In this document: piece after piece, positions 56,156 through 64,000 of the stretch
Layout of the letters: each line of letters opens with the position of its first letter
Position numbering within the stretch: position 1 is the first letter of the stretch
Source of the DNA: Vibrio sp. FE10
Lineage (GTDB): Bacteria > Pseudomonadota > Gammaproteobacteria > Enterobacterales > Vibrionaceae
Assembly: GCF_030297155.1 (NCBI RefSeq)
Contig: NZ_AP028067.1
Location: forward strand, 2,046,001 to 2,110,000
Length of the DNA: 64,000 bases
Direction of reading: 5' to 3'
The notes under the pieces: model-generated
Seen by the model: only the letters and a program-made list of their open reading frames with translations
Told to the model about the DNA's origin: nothing
The model's database searches: none
Program-made: the position numbers and the translations under genes

Positions 56156-57676
56156 ATGTTAGACGGAATTTTACAAGGACTTTCTACCGCTGTGATGCCA
56201 ATGAACATCATGATGGTCATTGTGGGCTGCTTCGTGGGTACCTTTATCGGGATGCTACCGGGGCTCGGTCCAATTTCAGCAATCGCACTGATGATCCCTA
56301 TTACTTACGGCCTTGATCCTTCTTCAGGTCTTATTTTGATGGCGGGTGTCTATTATGGCGCGGTATTTGGTGGCTCAACGTCATCAATCTTAATCAATGC
56401 TCCGGGGTGTTCCTCTACGGTAGTAACAGCATTCGACGGCTACCCAATGGCGCAAAAAGGCCAAGCTGGTAAAGCCCTTGCCCTTGCAGCCTATTCTTCT
56501 TTTACTGGTGGTACGCTTTCTGCAATTATGTTGTTGATCGCCGCACCAGCTCTAGCAAGCGTGTCATTAAGCTTCCAGTCTTCTGACTACTTTGCACTGA
56601 TGCTATTAGGTTTATCAGCAGTAGCGGCGTTTGCAGGTCCAGGTCAGGTCATCAAGGCTTGGATGATGACTATCTTAGGTTTGATGTTATCAACAGTGGG
56701 TATCGACAAAGGTGTCGGTGTAGAACGTTTCACATTTGGTCTAACGGATCTTATGGATGGATTCAGCTTCCTGCTTCTTGCTATGGCAACCTTCGCTTTA
56801 GGTGAGACTTTGATGGGCATTTTGAAACCTGAGAAAGACACCAGCGGCGAAGAAAGCCAAAAGATGGCCGATATTGGCAGCATGAAAGTGACCAAAGAAG
56901 AGTTCAAAGAAGTCGCACCCGTTTCGATTCGTTCTTCGATCCTTGGTTTCTTTACTGGTGTTCTACCTGGTGCTGGTGCAACGATTGCCGCTTTCTTAAG
57001 TTACGGCATGGAGCGTAGCCTCGCGCCAAAAGACAAACAGAAAGAATTTGGTAAAGGCAGTATTCGTGGTCTTGTTGCACCAGAATCAGCAAACAATGCG
57101 GCATCAAGTGGTTCATTCGTTCCACTACTGACACTTGGTATTCCGGGGTCTGGTACTACAGCAATCATGTTAGGTGCATTGATTGCTTATGGTATTCAAC
57201 CGGGCCCTCGCCTGTTTGTTGAACATCCAGATGTATTTTGGTCGGTAATTATCTCTATGTACTTCGGTAACATTGTACTGGTTATCTTAAACCTACCGTT
57301 GATCCCATATATCTCTAAACTGCTTGCTGTACCAAGAACAGTACTCCTGCCAATGATTATCTTCTTCTCAATCACTGGCGTGTACTTGGTGTCTTTTAAC
57401 ACGATGGATGTGTTTGTAATGCTCATTGTGGCAATGGCGGCGATAGCGTTAAGGCTGGCCAACTTCCCACTCGCACCGTTACTGCTTGGCTTCATATTAG
57501 GTGGTTTGATGGAAGAGAACTTGAGACGCGCACTGATGATCAGTGATGGCGAACTCAGCTTCCTTTGGGAACGCCCTATCACCATGACATTCACTATCTT
57601 GGCGGTATTAGTTCTCTCTAGTCCGATTCTTGTGAAGCTGTTCAAGAGCTTTAGAGCAAAACCAGTTGAAGTTTAG
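56156..57676 (+). CDS. tctA: Tripartite tricarboxylate transporter large permease TctA
   Basis: A 506-residue membrane protein with about 12 hydrophobic segments. The start FIGMLPGLGPISAIALMIP, the stretch GAVFGGSTSSILINAPG and the second half VLPGAGATIAAFLSYGMER, then VPLLTLGIPGSGTTAIMLGAL, are diagnostic of the family and form the two halves of the transport core. It is the last gene of the tct set and is followed by a strong terminator. No TctDE two-component system is adjacent. Confidence 0.96.
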   Translation: MLDGILQGLSTAVMPMNIMMVIVGCFVGTFIGMLPGLGPISAIALMIPITYGLDPSSGLILMAGVYYGAVFGGSTSSILINAPGCSSTVVTAFDGYPMAQKGQAGKALALAAYSSFTGGTLSAIMLLIAAPALASVSLSFQSSDYFALMLLGLSAVAAFAGPGQVIKAWMMTILGLMLSTVGIDKGVGVERFTFGLTDLMDGFSFLLLAMATFALGETLMGILKPEKDTSGEESQKMADIGSMKVTKEEFKEVAPVSIRSSILGFFTGVLPGAGATIAAFLSYGMERSLAPKDKQKEFGKGSIRGLVAPESANNAASSGSFVPLLTLGIPGSGTTAIMLGALIAYGIQPGPRLFVEHPDVFWSVIISMYFGNIVLVILNLPLIPYISKLLAVPRTVLLPMIIFFSITGVYLVSFNTMDVFVMLIVAMAAIALRLANFPLAPLLLGFILGGLMEENLRRALMISDGELSFLWERPITMTFTILAVLVLSSPILVKLFKSFRAKPVEV

Positions 57677-57705
57677 GCTCAGAACATCACTTACTTAAAC
57701 TAAAT

Positions 57706-57730
57706 AAAAGGAGCCTTAGGCTCCTTTTTT
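57706..57730 (+). terminator. Terminator of the tct genes
   Basis: Stem AAAAGGAGCC / GGCTCCTTTT with a TTA loop and a T-run, 29 bp after the tctA stop. Confidence 0.92.
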
Positions 57731-57869
57731 CGTATCCGTTATTTCAAAAAAACACAGATCTAAGATGGTAGCAAACTCACAATCCGACTCCTGAAAAACA
57801 CATATCCCTGATATTAATAACAAAATCAAGTAAGGTGATTCATAATTTAACGCATTGGATTCTAAAACT

Positions 57870-58628
57870 ATGGATTGGTTGATTCTATTCTTGTCAGGCG
57901 TAATTGGCGGCGTGCTTAACTCTATTGCAGGAGGAGGCAGCTTCATCACCTTCCCTGCTCTATTGTTTGCTGGCGTGCCTCCTATCGCAGCCAACGCGAC
58001 CAATACCTTTGCTTCATGCGCAGGTTACATCAGTGGTGCTTATGCACTGCGCCATGAGATCCAATCTGGCACCAAACAACTCAAACTTGTTGTTGGGCTA
58101 TGTGTAATTGGCGGCGGTATCGGTGCATTTTTACTACTACACACACCAGAAACGCTATTTACTCAATCCGTTCCTTGGTTATTGCTGTTCGCTGCTCTGC
58201 TTTTTACCTTTGGTGGCACACTCAATAAATGGCTAAAGAAAGTAACCGCTAAACATAAGCACGCCACCAGCGCAGGCGCGTTCTTTTCCGCCGTATTACT
58301 TTTGATCGTGTGTGTTTATGGTGGTTATTTTAATGCAGGCTTAGGCATTGTGACATTGAGTTACTTGGCACTGGCTGGATATACCAATATCAACGTGATG
58401 AATGGCATCAAATTGTTGGTATCGGCATGTGCATCACTCGCAGCAATCGTGTTCTTTGTTATGAATGGTTCGATTGATTGGCCGTCAGGCATGGCCGTTT
58501 TGTTTGGGACATTGGTCGGTGGTTACTATTCGGCAAAAGTCTCGCGCCGCATTCCTCAACAATATGTTCGTACCACAGTGATCATTGCTAGCTTTTTCAT
58601 CACCGCTTACTTCTTCTATGCTAACTAG
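57870..58628 (+). CDS. TSUP/TauE-SafE family permease (DUF81)
   Basis: A 252-residue inner-membrane protein with about eight hydrophobic segments, of the sulfite exporter/TSUP family. The duplicated motif of the family is visible as GVIGGVLNSIAGGGSFITFPAL and GGYFNAGLGIVTLS. The ATG at 57870 starts directly before the first membrane segment; a TTG at 57855 would add five residues. The substrate is not predictable; members move sulfite, sulfoacetate or other organosulfur anions. A 16-bp tandem repeat begins in its stop codon. Confidence 0.9.
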   Translation: MDWLILFLSGVIGGVLNSIAGGGSFITFPALLFAGVPPIAANATNTFASCAGYISGAYALRHEIQSGTKQLKLVVGLCVIGGGIGAFLLLHTPETLFTQSVPWLLLFAALLFTFGGTLNKWLKKVTAKHKHATSAGAFFSAVLLLIVCVYGGYFNAGLGIVTLSYLALAGYTNINVMNGIKLLVSACASLAAIVFFVMNGSIDWPSGMAVLFGTLVGGYYSAKVSRRIPQQYVRTTVIIASFFITAYFFYAN

Positions 58629-58705
58629 GTTCTATACCAACTAGATTTTATGTTAAGTCGGTTATATGCCAGCTAGGTTTTATGCGAAATAGATTCTATG
58701 CCAAC
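58626..58705. repeat. Five-copy 16-bp tandem repeat at the 3' end of the TSUP gene
   Basis: Five consecutive 16-bp units with consensus TAGGTTYTATGCCAAC. The first contains the TAG stop of the permease gene. The last 16 bp before the stop (58610-58625, ending TTCTATGCTAAC) look like a further diverged unit. Confidence 0.85.
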
Positions 58706-58970
58706 GAACTTGCATTCGAACGACTTCGTGCAGTAATCGCAGTTTCCGTTAGCAAAACACAACGTAAATCGTTAAGCGTTGAAAAGGTATCAAAGAAATC
58801 TCAAATGCCCCACTGGTTATTTTATGAACTATAAAATAGCCAAGCCCAAATGTGTGAGACGAGCCCTTTAATTAGCAAATTTGATAACAATTTAGACTGT
58901 TTTTTAGCCTTTATTTTGCCAAAGGTGGGATAATTCTCCTGTCGAAAGTGAGACTTCATTAGGAGGCGTT
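58706..58970. other. Intergenic stretch with one AT-rich hairpin
   Basis: No gene is visible. An 11-bp hairpin (GGTTATTTTAT / ATAAAATAGCC, one wobble pair, loop GAACT) lies at 58815-58841 without a T-run. The last 100 bp are AT-rich and probably hold the promoter of the small membrane protein gene. Confidence 0.5.
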
Positions 58971-59162
58971 ATGAACATTAAACTCGGTCATGTCATGTCA
59001 TCAAGTCGGCTCATTTGCTTTGTCGCTTTTCTTGCTGCCACATTCGCGTGGATTCTAAAAATGCCCGCTCTGTTTTCTGTGTCAGCGCTATTCCTACTGA
59101 TCAGCGCCATTGTCTATGTCGTTGACCTTTGGAAGAATCAAAGAAAGAATCGCGAAGCTTAA
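58971..59162 (+). CDS. Small two-helix membrane protein
   Basis: A 63-residue protein of unknown function. Two hydrophobic segments (about 13-31 and 34-52) and a basic end (WKNQRKNREA) predict an inner-membrane hairpin with both ends inside. An optimal ribosome-binding site, TAGGAGG, lies 5 nt before the ATG, and an intrinsic terminator follows after 28 bp, so it is a genuine single-gene unit. Confidence 0.75.
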   Translation: MNIKLGHVMSSSRLICFVAFLAATFAWILKMPALFSVSALFLLISAIVYVVDLWKNQRKNREA

Positions 59163-59190
59163 GGCAAACGACTAAAGCGACACACATTAA

Positions 59191-59220
59191 AAAAGGAGCG
59201 CTTAGGCTCCTTTTGTATTT
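59191..59220 (+). terminator. Terminator of the small membrane protein gene
   Basis: Stem AAAAGGAG-C / G-CTCCTTTT with a six-base loop, then TGTATTTTT. Confidence 0.85.
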
Positions 59221-59282
59221 TTCAGTCAAGGCTTCGTCTATCTGACGATGATCGACTTGCGCCTTTACATAGCGACGTTAAA

Positions 59283-59367
59283 ACTAGCGACACCCTTTTA
59301 CTAGTGACGCCTTTCTATTAACGACGCCCTTTTACTAGCGACGCCTATCTATTAACGACGAAAGTTA
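59283..59367. repeat. 17-bp tandem repeat at the 3' end of the VF530-family gene
   Basis: Four full 17-bp units (59283, 59300, 59317, 59334) of the type ACTAGCGACGCCCTTTT, with alternate units more alike (ATTAACGACG against ACTAGCGACG). A partial fifth unit at 59351 contains the stop codon and last codons of the VF530-family gene on the minus strand. Confidence 0.85.
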
Positions 59368-59765
59368 CGACCGTTGCCGCCACGACGCTCTTTAAATGCA
59401 GATGCCGCTTTAGCTTGTGATGCTAGAATCGATTCAACCGTTAATTCCATTGGCTCACGAGGCTCTAACCCGTGACGGAATGTACGTGAACGCGGAGGCA
59501 TCTGGTATTCAATATCAGAAGCTTTAGGCATGCGCTTGAAACGGTAAAGGTAGAAGTTCTCAACCTTCTCGCGAGCCCACTCTGTTTTCTTCAAATATTT
59601 AACGGCACTTGCTACTGTCGGCTTAGTGTTAAAGCAGTTCATGCGCATTGCAGCATCCAAAATTTCCCAACCGTAATGATCCACTAACTCAGTGATCATA
59701 GTGTCTAGCTTCAAGCCATGCAGAGGGTTGTTCTGTTGCAGTTCGATTCTTTCTTCTTCAGTCAT
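59352..59765 (-). CDS. VF530-family DNA-binding protein
   Basis: A 137-residue protein whose first 75 residues match the VF530/DUF2132 family known from a Vibrio fischeri structure: LHGLKLDTMITELVDHYGWEIL, CFNTKPTVASAVKYLKKTEWAREKVENFYLY. The family is described as DNA-binding, but its cellular role is unknown. Beyond the domain, about 60 residues form a basic tail ending RRGGNGRNFRR, an RGG-like feature of nucleic-acid binding proteins. The stop codon is part of a 17-bp tandem repeat. Confidence 0.85.
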   Translation of the reverse strand: MTEEERIELQQNNPLHGLKLDTMITELVDHYGWEILDAAMRMNCFNTKPTVASAVKYLKKTEWAREKVENFYLYRFKRMPKASDIEYQMPPRSRTFRHGLEPREPMELTVESILASQAKAASAFKERRGGNGRNFRR

Positions 59766-60203
59766 AACATTACCTTTTCCAAGGCAACTAAAGGCCTTGA
59801 ATTTACTCTAGAACACCGTCATCACTGACCGCTTCTAGCTCAATCACTTGGGCATTACATCCATTGCCCTTATCTATGCCTTTATGATGGCATAAAGCAT
59901 GCTCGTGATCCTATTTATCTTTCAATTTAATTTTAAAATGGTCACTTACCATCCTGATGTTGCGTGTAATACAGCCATCCCTCTCCCAACGAAGGTTCTT
60001 CTCAGAGATCCAGCAAACTCGCGTAAGTTAACAAAAACCATGATAGAAGCATGAAATATCCCTATTTAAACTAATGAAATTTAAATTTATTAGAACGCAA
60101 TGTTGCGAATTTACAGCACGGTGCTATGTTAAAAGTGATATAGAAACCTACAAATAACGATATTAAACAATGATATAACTATAAATAAAGGTTGGCTTTG
60201 ACC
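59766..60203. other. Divergent intergenic region
   Basis: About 440 bp between the VF530-family gene and the HD-GYP gene. It holds an imperfect palindrome, ATGCCTTTATG (N4) CATAAAGCAT, at 59876-59900, and an AT-rich part before the HD-GYP gene. No gene is visible. Confidence 0.4.
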
Positions 60204-61352
60204 ATGTTTGACTACTCCAAAATCAGCAGAGTAGCCGCCCAAGATAAAGATATTATCGCCATCGTTGATGATCTCTTTCGGCTAGCTCGCGAACATTACC
60301 CCATACTGTCTAGGCTTTCGGTCGTGCTGTGCAGTGAAAATAGAGCATCGAATTACTTTGTATCGGACACTCTGTGCCAAGAAGCAGAACATCGATACGT
60401 TGAGCAAGAACTTAAGCCAGAATCGGCTTTGTCTCGAATGGCAGAGTCTTTAGACACTCGAATCGTCAACGACCTCACCACCATTAACCCAACCAAACAA
60501 ATAGCTCACCTGCTCGATCTCGGCCATCAAAGCAGTTATACGACACCTATTCATCATCAAGAAAGTAATCTTGGGTTTGTATTTATCAATGCTTCATCAA
60601 CGGGATTTTTTGCTAAGCAAACTATTCAGTGTGATATCGCCTATCTCACTCAAGTCATCTCTAGCCTCTTCGTCCAATGGTTTGAGCGGCAGCGTCACTT
60701 TCAATCCTCTTTAGCGATAGCTTTGAACATGGGTCATGCTCGAGATCCAGAAACTAAAGAACACCTTATTCGCATGGGTAAATACAGTGAACAAATTGCT
60801 CGCACGCTGTCACACACCAAAAGAGAAATCACACATCAGTTCATTCATCGAATTCGGTTGTATGCGCCCTTTCACGACATCGGAAAATATCGAATTCCAG
60901 ATAAAGTGTTGTTCAGTAGCGCGCGCTTTAATGAAGAAGAAAGAGCCATCATGAACAATCACACCTTATACGGTGAAGAGATGATCAATGACGTGGTTGC
61001 CCTATCTTGCCATACCTCTATGTGTGCTGACGAAATACAGTTCATTAAAAATATCGTGCGTCATCATCACGAGCGATTTGATGGCACAGGGTTACCCGAT
61101 GCTTTGAGTAACACGGCAATACCACTCGAAGCCCGCATCGTGACATTAGCCGATGTGTTTGATGCGCTAATGAGCAAAAGAGCCTATAAACATGCGTGGA
61201 CACTCGATGAAGTGATGAAATACATTGAAGCGCACAACGGTTCAATGTTCGACCCAGAATGTGTTGAGGCCCTTAAACAGAACCTAGACGGCTTTATGGC
61301 AATTCGGGAGCAATACAACGACGACACACAACCTCATATAATGACGGCTTGA
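60204..61352 (+). CDS. GAF-like/HD-GYP phosphodiesterase
   Basis: A 382-residue cytoplasmic protein. Residues about 10-165 look like a GAF-type sensor domain. The HD-GYP domain (about 170-370) has HDIGKYRIPD with HD at 224-225 and HHERFDGTGLPD; the GYP motif reads GLP at 296-298. Metal-binding residues are kept, so c-di-GMP hydrolysis is still plausible. I chose the ATG at 60204; TTG codons at 60192 and 60198 are alternatives, and AAAGG upstream fits the TTG at 60198 better in spacing. It is a single gene with a terminator after 46 bp. Confidence 0.87.
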   Translation: MFDYSKISRVAAQDKDIIAIVDDLFRLAREHYPILSRLSVVLCSENRASNYFVSDTLCQEAEHRYVEQELKPESALSRMAESLDTRIVNDLTTINPTKQIAHLLDLGHQSSYTTPIHHQESNLGFVFINASSTGFFAKQTIQCDIAYLTQVISSLFVQWFERQRHFQSSLAIALNMGHARDPETKEHLIRMGKYSEQIARTLSHTKREITHQFIHRIRLYAPFHDIGKYRIPDKVLFSSARFNEEERAIMNNHTLYGEEMINDVVALSCHTSMCADEIQFIKNIVRHHHERFDGTGLPDALSNTAIPLEARIVTLADVFDALMSKRAYKHAWTLDEVMKYIEAHNGSMFDPECVEALKQNLDGFMAIREQYNDDTQPHIMTA

Positions 61353-61397
61353 GCCTAAACGTCTTGGTTGTGTAGACCAAAGAAAACGCGAACCAAC

Positions 61398-61430
61398 AAA
61401 AAAGGATGCCTATTGGCATCCTTTTTTTTC
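61398..61430. terminator. Bidirectional terminator between the HD-GYP gene and gnd
   Basis: Stem AAAAGGATGCC / GGCATCCTTTT with a TATT loop, an A-run before and a T-run after. It serves both convergent genes. Confidence 0.93.
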
Positions 61431-61481
61431 TAGTTTACAGCTGAAAGAACGAACGTGTTCTTAACTGATTCTAACTAACGA

Positions 61482-62930
61482 TTATACGTCGTAAGTTGTA
61501 GAAGCAGTGTCGCCGCCTGTACCAGTCCAGTTTGTGTGGAAGAATTCACCACGTGGACGGTCAGTACGCTCGTAAGTGTGAGCACCGAAGTAGTCACGTT
61601 GAGCTTGTAGAAGGTTCGCAGGAAGACGAGCTGTTGTGTAGCCGTCTAGGAACGTTAGTGCAGAAGTCATACATGGCATTGGGATACCAGATTCCATAGA
61701 CTTAGCTGCAACTTTACGCCAAGCGCCCATGCAGTTGTCTAGGATGCCTTTGAAGTATGCATCTGAACCTAGGAATGCAATCTCTGGGTTCGCTTCGTAA
61801 GCATCACGAATGTTGCCTAGGAATGCAGAACGGATGATACAACCGCCACGCCACATAAGTGCAACGTTACCGTAGTTTAGATCCCAGCCGTTTTCGTTCG
61901 ACGCTTCACGCATTAGCATGAAACCTTGAGCGTAAGAGATGATCTTAGAAGCAAGTAGAGCCTGACGGATTGCATCAACCCACTCTTGCTTGTCGCCTTC
62001 AACTGGAGCAACAGTCTTACCGAACAGTTTCTCAGCTTCAACACGTTGGTCTTTAAGTGCAGACAGGCAACGAGAGAATACAGACTCAGTGATTAGAGTC
62101 AGTGGGATACCCATGTCTAGCGCGTTGATACCTGTCCATTTGCCCGTACCTTTTTGGCCAGCAGTGTCTAGGATCTTCTCAACTAGCGCTTCACCGTCTT
62201 CATCTTTGTAACCAAGGATATCAGCAGTGATTTCTACTAGGTAGCTGTCTAGCTCAGTTTTGTTCCAGTCAGCAAATACAGCCTGCATTTCGTCGTGGTT
62301 CATACCTAGGCCATCTTTCATGAACTGGTATGCTTCAGTGATAAGCTGCATGTCACCGTATTCGATGCCATTGTGAACCATCTTAACGAAGTGACCAGCA
62401 CCGTCGTTACCAACCCAATCACAACAAGGCTCACCTGCGTCAGTTTTCGCTGAGATACCTTGGAAGATAGGCTTAACCGCTTCCCAAGCTTCAGGAGAAC
62501 CGCCTGGCATGATAGAAGGACCGAAACGAGCGCCTTCTTCACCACCAGAAACACCAGTACCGATGAAGTGGATGCCTTTCTCGCGAAGAGCGGCAACACG
62601 ACGGTTAGTGTCTGGGAAGTTAGTGTTACCACCATCAATGATGATGTCGCCTTTGTCTAGAAGTGGTACAAGCTTGTCGATGAACGTATCTACAACGTCA
62701 CCAGCACGAACCATAAGCATCACTTTACGTGGCGCTTCTAGCTTCTCAACTAGCTCTTCTAGAGAATAAGCACCAACAATGTTAGTACCTTTAGCTGGGC
62801 CTTCTAGGAACTCGTCTACTTTAGCAGCAGTACGGTTGTGAGCCACAACTTTGAAGCCGTGGTCGTTCATGTTTAGGATAAGGTTCTGACCCATTACTGC
62901 TAGGCCAATTACACCGATATCACCTTTCAT
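61482..62930 (-). CDS. gnd: 6-phosphogluconate dehydrogenase (decarboxylating)
   Basis: Third enzyme of the oxidative pentose-phosphate pathway; makes ribulose 5-phosphate, CO2 and NADPH. The 482-residue protein has the nucleotide-binding start IGVIGLAVMGQNLILNM, the signature GDGAG-like GNDGAGHFVKMVHNGIEYGDMQL with the catalytic lysine, and the C-terminal FHTNWTG. AAGGAG precedes the ATG at a spacing of 8. It is the last gene of the zwf-pgl-gnd operon. Confidence 0.97.
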   Translation of the reverse strand: MKGDIGVIGLAVMGQNLILNMNDHGFKVVAHNRTAAKVDEFLEGPAKGTNIVGAYSLEELVEKLEAPRKVMLMVRAGDVVDTFIDKLVPLLDKGDIIIDGGNTNFPDTNRRVAALREKGIHFIGTGVSGGEEGARFGPSIMPGGSPEAWEAVKPIFQGISAKTDAGEPCCDWVGNDGAGHFVKMVHNGIEYGDMQLITEAYQFMKDGLGMNHDEMQAVFADWNKTELDSYLVEITADILGYKDEDGEALVEKILDTAGQKGTGKWTGINALDMGIPLTLITESVFSRCLSALKDQRVEAEKLFGKTVAPVEGDKQEWVDAIRQALLASKIISYAQGFMLMREASNENGWDLNYGNVALMWRGGCIIRSAFLGNIRDAYEANPEIAFLGSDAYFKGILDNCMGAWRKVAAKSMESGIPMPCMTSALTFLDGYTTARLPANLLQAQRDYFGAHTYERTDRPRGEFFHTNWTGTGGDTASTTYDV

Positions 62931-62958
62931 TATTTTATCTCCTTGCGGCTATTCGCAC

Positions 62959-63675
62959 TTATGCGATAGCACTTGCTGCATTTGAATCTAGGAACCACTC
63001 TGTTTCGCCAGTTTTAGACTGGATTTTTGCTGCCGGGTAAGGCAGTTCTGAAGCAGGAGTTGTATGAATTTCTTTAACGATCTCAACTTTACCTGCACCC
63101 AGTACTAGGTAGCTGATTCGTTTTGCTGCTTCTAAAACTTTCGCCGTTTTAGAAACACGGATTTGGCCCGACTCTGGGTGAGAAGCTAATACAGATAGGT
63201 TCTCATCCTGGTAGTCAGTTGCACCCGGGAATAGTGAAGCTGTGTGGCCGTCTGCGCCAACACCTAGCAGAATCCAATCAAAAACTGGCGTGCCGTTTTC
63301 TGTTGGAATCACATCTGCCATTTCTTTCGCGAAACGTTCTGCTTCTGCTTTAGGCTCATCTTCACCACGGATGCGGTGGATGTTCTCTGCAGGCAGGTTT
63401 ACTTGTGTAAACAACAATGCGTTTGCTTCACCGAAGTTGCTTTCAGCGTCGTCTGGTGCCACGCAACGTTCGTCGCCCCACCAGAAATGAAGGTTATTCC
63501 ATTGAATGCCTTCTGCGTATGGTGCTTGAGCTAAAAGCTTGAAAAGCATTTTTGGCGTGCTGCCACCCGACAATGAAATGTGAACAGGTTTGCCCTGCTC
63601 GCTGTATGCTTTCATTTCGTTTGCTAGGTTTTCAACGACCAATTCTGGCGTTGCAAAGATCTTGTGGTTGATCAT
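62959..63675 (-). CDS. pgl: 6-phosphogluconolactonase
   Basis: Second enzyme of the oxidative pentose-phosphate pathway. The 238-residue DevB-type protein has [20 protein letters not shown] and [14 protein letters not shown], all diagnostic. Its ATG overlaps the stop of zwf by four bases (ATGA), and gnd follows after 28 bp. Confidence 0.96.
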   Translation of the reverse strand: MINHKIFATPELVVENLANEMKAYSEQGKPVHISLSGGSTPKMLFKLLAQAPYAEGIQWNNLHFWWGDERCVAPDDAESNFGEANALLFTQVNLPAENIHRIRGEDEPKAEAERFAKEMADVIPTENGTPVFDWILLGVGADGHTASLFPGATDYQDENLSVLASHPESGQIRVSKTAKVLEAAKRISYLVLGAGKVEIVKEIHTTPASELPYPAAKIQSKTGETEWFLDSNAASAIA

Positions 63676-64000
63676 AGTTCGCAGTAATCCGTGTCTGTTA
63701 GGTTTTTACATGGGAAACGCCATGCGCGGCCATCACGTTGCAGAAGCTCATCGGCTTCTTGCGGGCCCCAAGTACCACAAGCATAGCCAAACAGTGCTTG
63801 AGGATCTTGTTTAAAGTCTAAGATTGGTTGAACGTACTTCCAACATGCTTCTACTGCATCGGTACGTGCAAACAGAGTCGCATCACCGTTCAGTGCATCA
63901 AGAAGAAGACGCTCATAAGCCGTTAGCATTTGAGTTTCAGGTAAGTCAGAGTAAGAGAAGTTCATTTTCACTTCTTTTGCTTTGAAACCTGCACCTGGCT
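63672..64000 (-). CDS. zwf: Glucose-6-phosphate 1-dehydrogenase, C-terminal part
   Basis: Only the last 109 codons lie in the window; the gene continues past 64000. Readable family features are [16 protein letters not shown] and WKYVQPIL, together with the end of the NADP-dependent dehydrogenase domain. It is the first gene in the zwf-pgl-gnd order and overlaps pgl by four bases. An internal ATG near 63971 is not the gene start, because the frame runs on to the edge. Confidence 0.95.
   Translation of the reverse strand, partial: PGAGFKAKEVKMNFSYSDLPETQMLTAYERLLLDALNGDATLFARTDAVEACWKYVQPILDFKQDPQALFGYACGTWGPQEADELLQRDGRAWRFPCKNLTDTDYCEL

Noticed and set aside
58626..59367. A CRISPR array
   Set aside because: The repeats are contiguous 16- and 17-bp units without spacers, and there are no cas genes.
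63672..63971. A separate small protein of 99 residues
   Set aside because: The frame continues without a stop to the window edge and matches the C-terminus of glucose-6-phosphate dehydrogenase.

Overview
The window looks like a chromosome segment of a marine gammaproteobacterium of the genus Vibrio, probably of the Splendidus-type group. This rests on the closeness of the housekeeping proteins (QueE, YidA, Gnd, Zwf) to enterobacterial/vibrio forms, on a VF530-family protein, and on many HD-GYP sensors. The species is inference; no rRNA or tRNA gene is present to confirm it.

Layout. 1-5.1 kb: queE (-), yidA (+), a NUDIX/PAP2-like fusion, a GNAT acetyltransferase, a glycine-zipper lipoprotein and a small secreted protein (all -). 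The last two share an unusual upstream element. 5.2-14.3 kb: the complete propionate (2-methylcitrate cycle) operon on the minus strand, prpR(GntR)-prpB-prpC-acnD-prpF-prpE, with palindromic operators around its promoter. 14.7-17.8 kb: a large receptor with an extracytoplasmic solute-binding domain and a cytoplasmic HD-GYP domain.

18.2-45.1 kb: a complete type VI secretion system (T6SS) on the plus strand: vgrG, a DUF6931-like gene, PAAR, then tssA-hcp-tssB-tssC-tssC2-tssE-tssF-tssG-clpV, a three-gene insert, and FHA-tssJ-tssK-tssL-tssM-Ser/Thr kinase. The insert holds a double-sensor/HAMP protein fused to an MFS transporter plus two predicted periplasmic binding proteins. It is translationally coupled within itself and is the best candidate for an undescribed signal-sensing module. 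A convergent 409-residue protein of unknown function lies just past the cluster. TssM has a degenerate Walker A, TssL carries a periplasmic SPOR-like domain, and there is a second TssC gene behind a strong intra-operon hairpin.

46.8-51.6 kb: a two-gene signalling pair (REC-HD-GYP response regulator and a BarA-like hybrid kinase). 51.66-54.23 kb: an intact IS21-family element (istA/istB) whose inverted repeats and 6-bp target duplication can be read directly. 54.4-58.6 kb: a tripartite tricarboxylate transporter (tctC, tctB, tctA) and a TSUP permease. 58.6-61.4 kb: two short tandem-repeat arrays, each beginning at the stop codon of a gene, a small membrane protein, a VF530-family protein and a third HD-GYP protein. 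61.5-64 kb: zwf(partial)-pgl-gnd of the oxidative pentose-phosphate pathway on the minus strand.

How it fits together: two metabolic operons and a transporter locus surround a T6SS island. Three HD-GYP proteins (predicted c-di-GMP hydrolases), two of them flanking the T6SS, and the sensor-like insert inside the T6SS operon suggest that environmental ligands and c-di-GMP may tune this secretion system. That link is inference.
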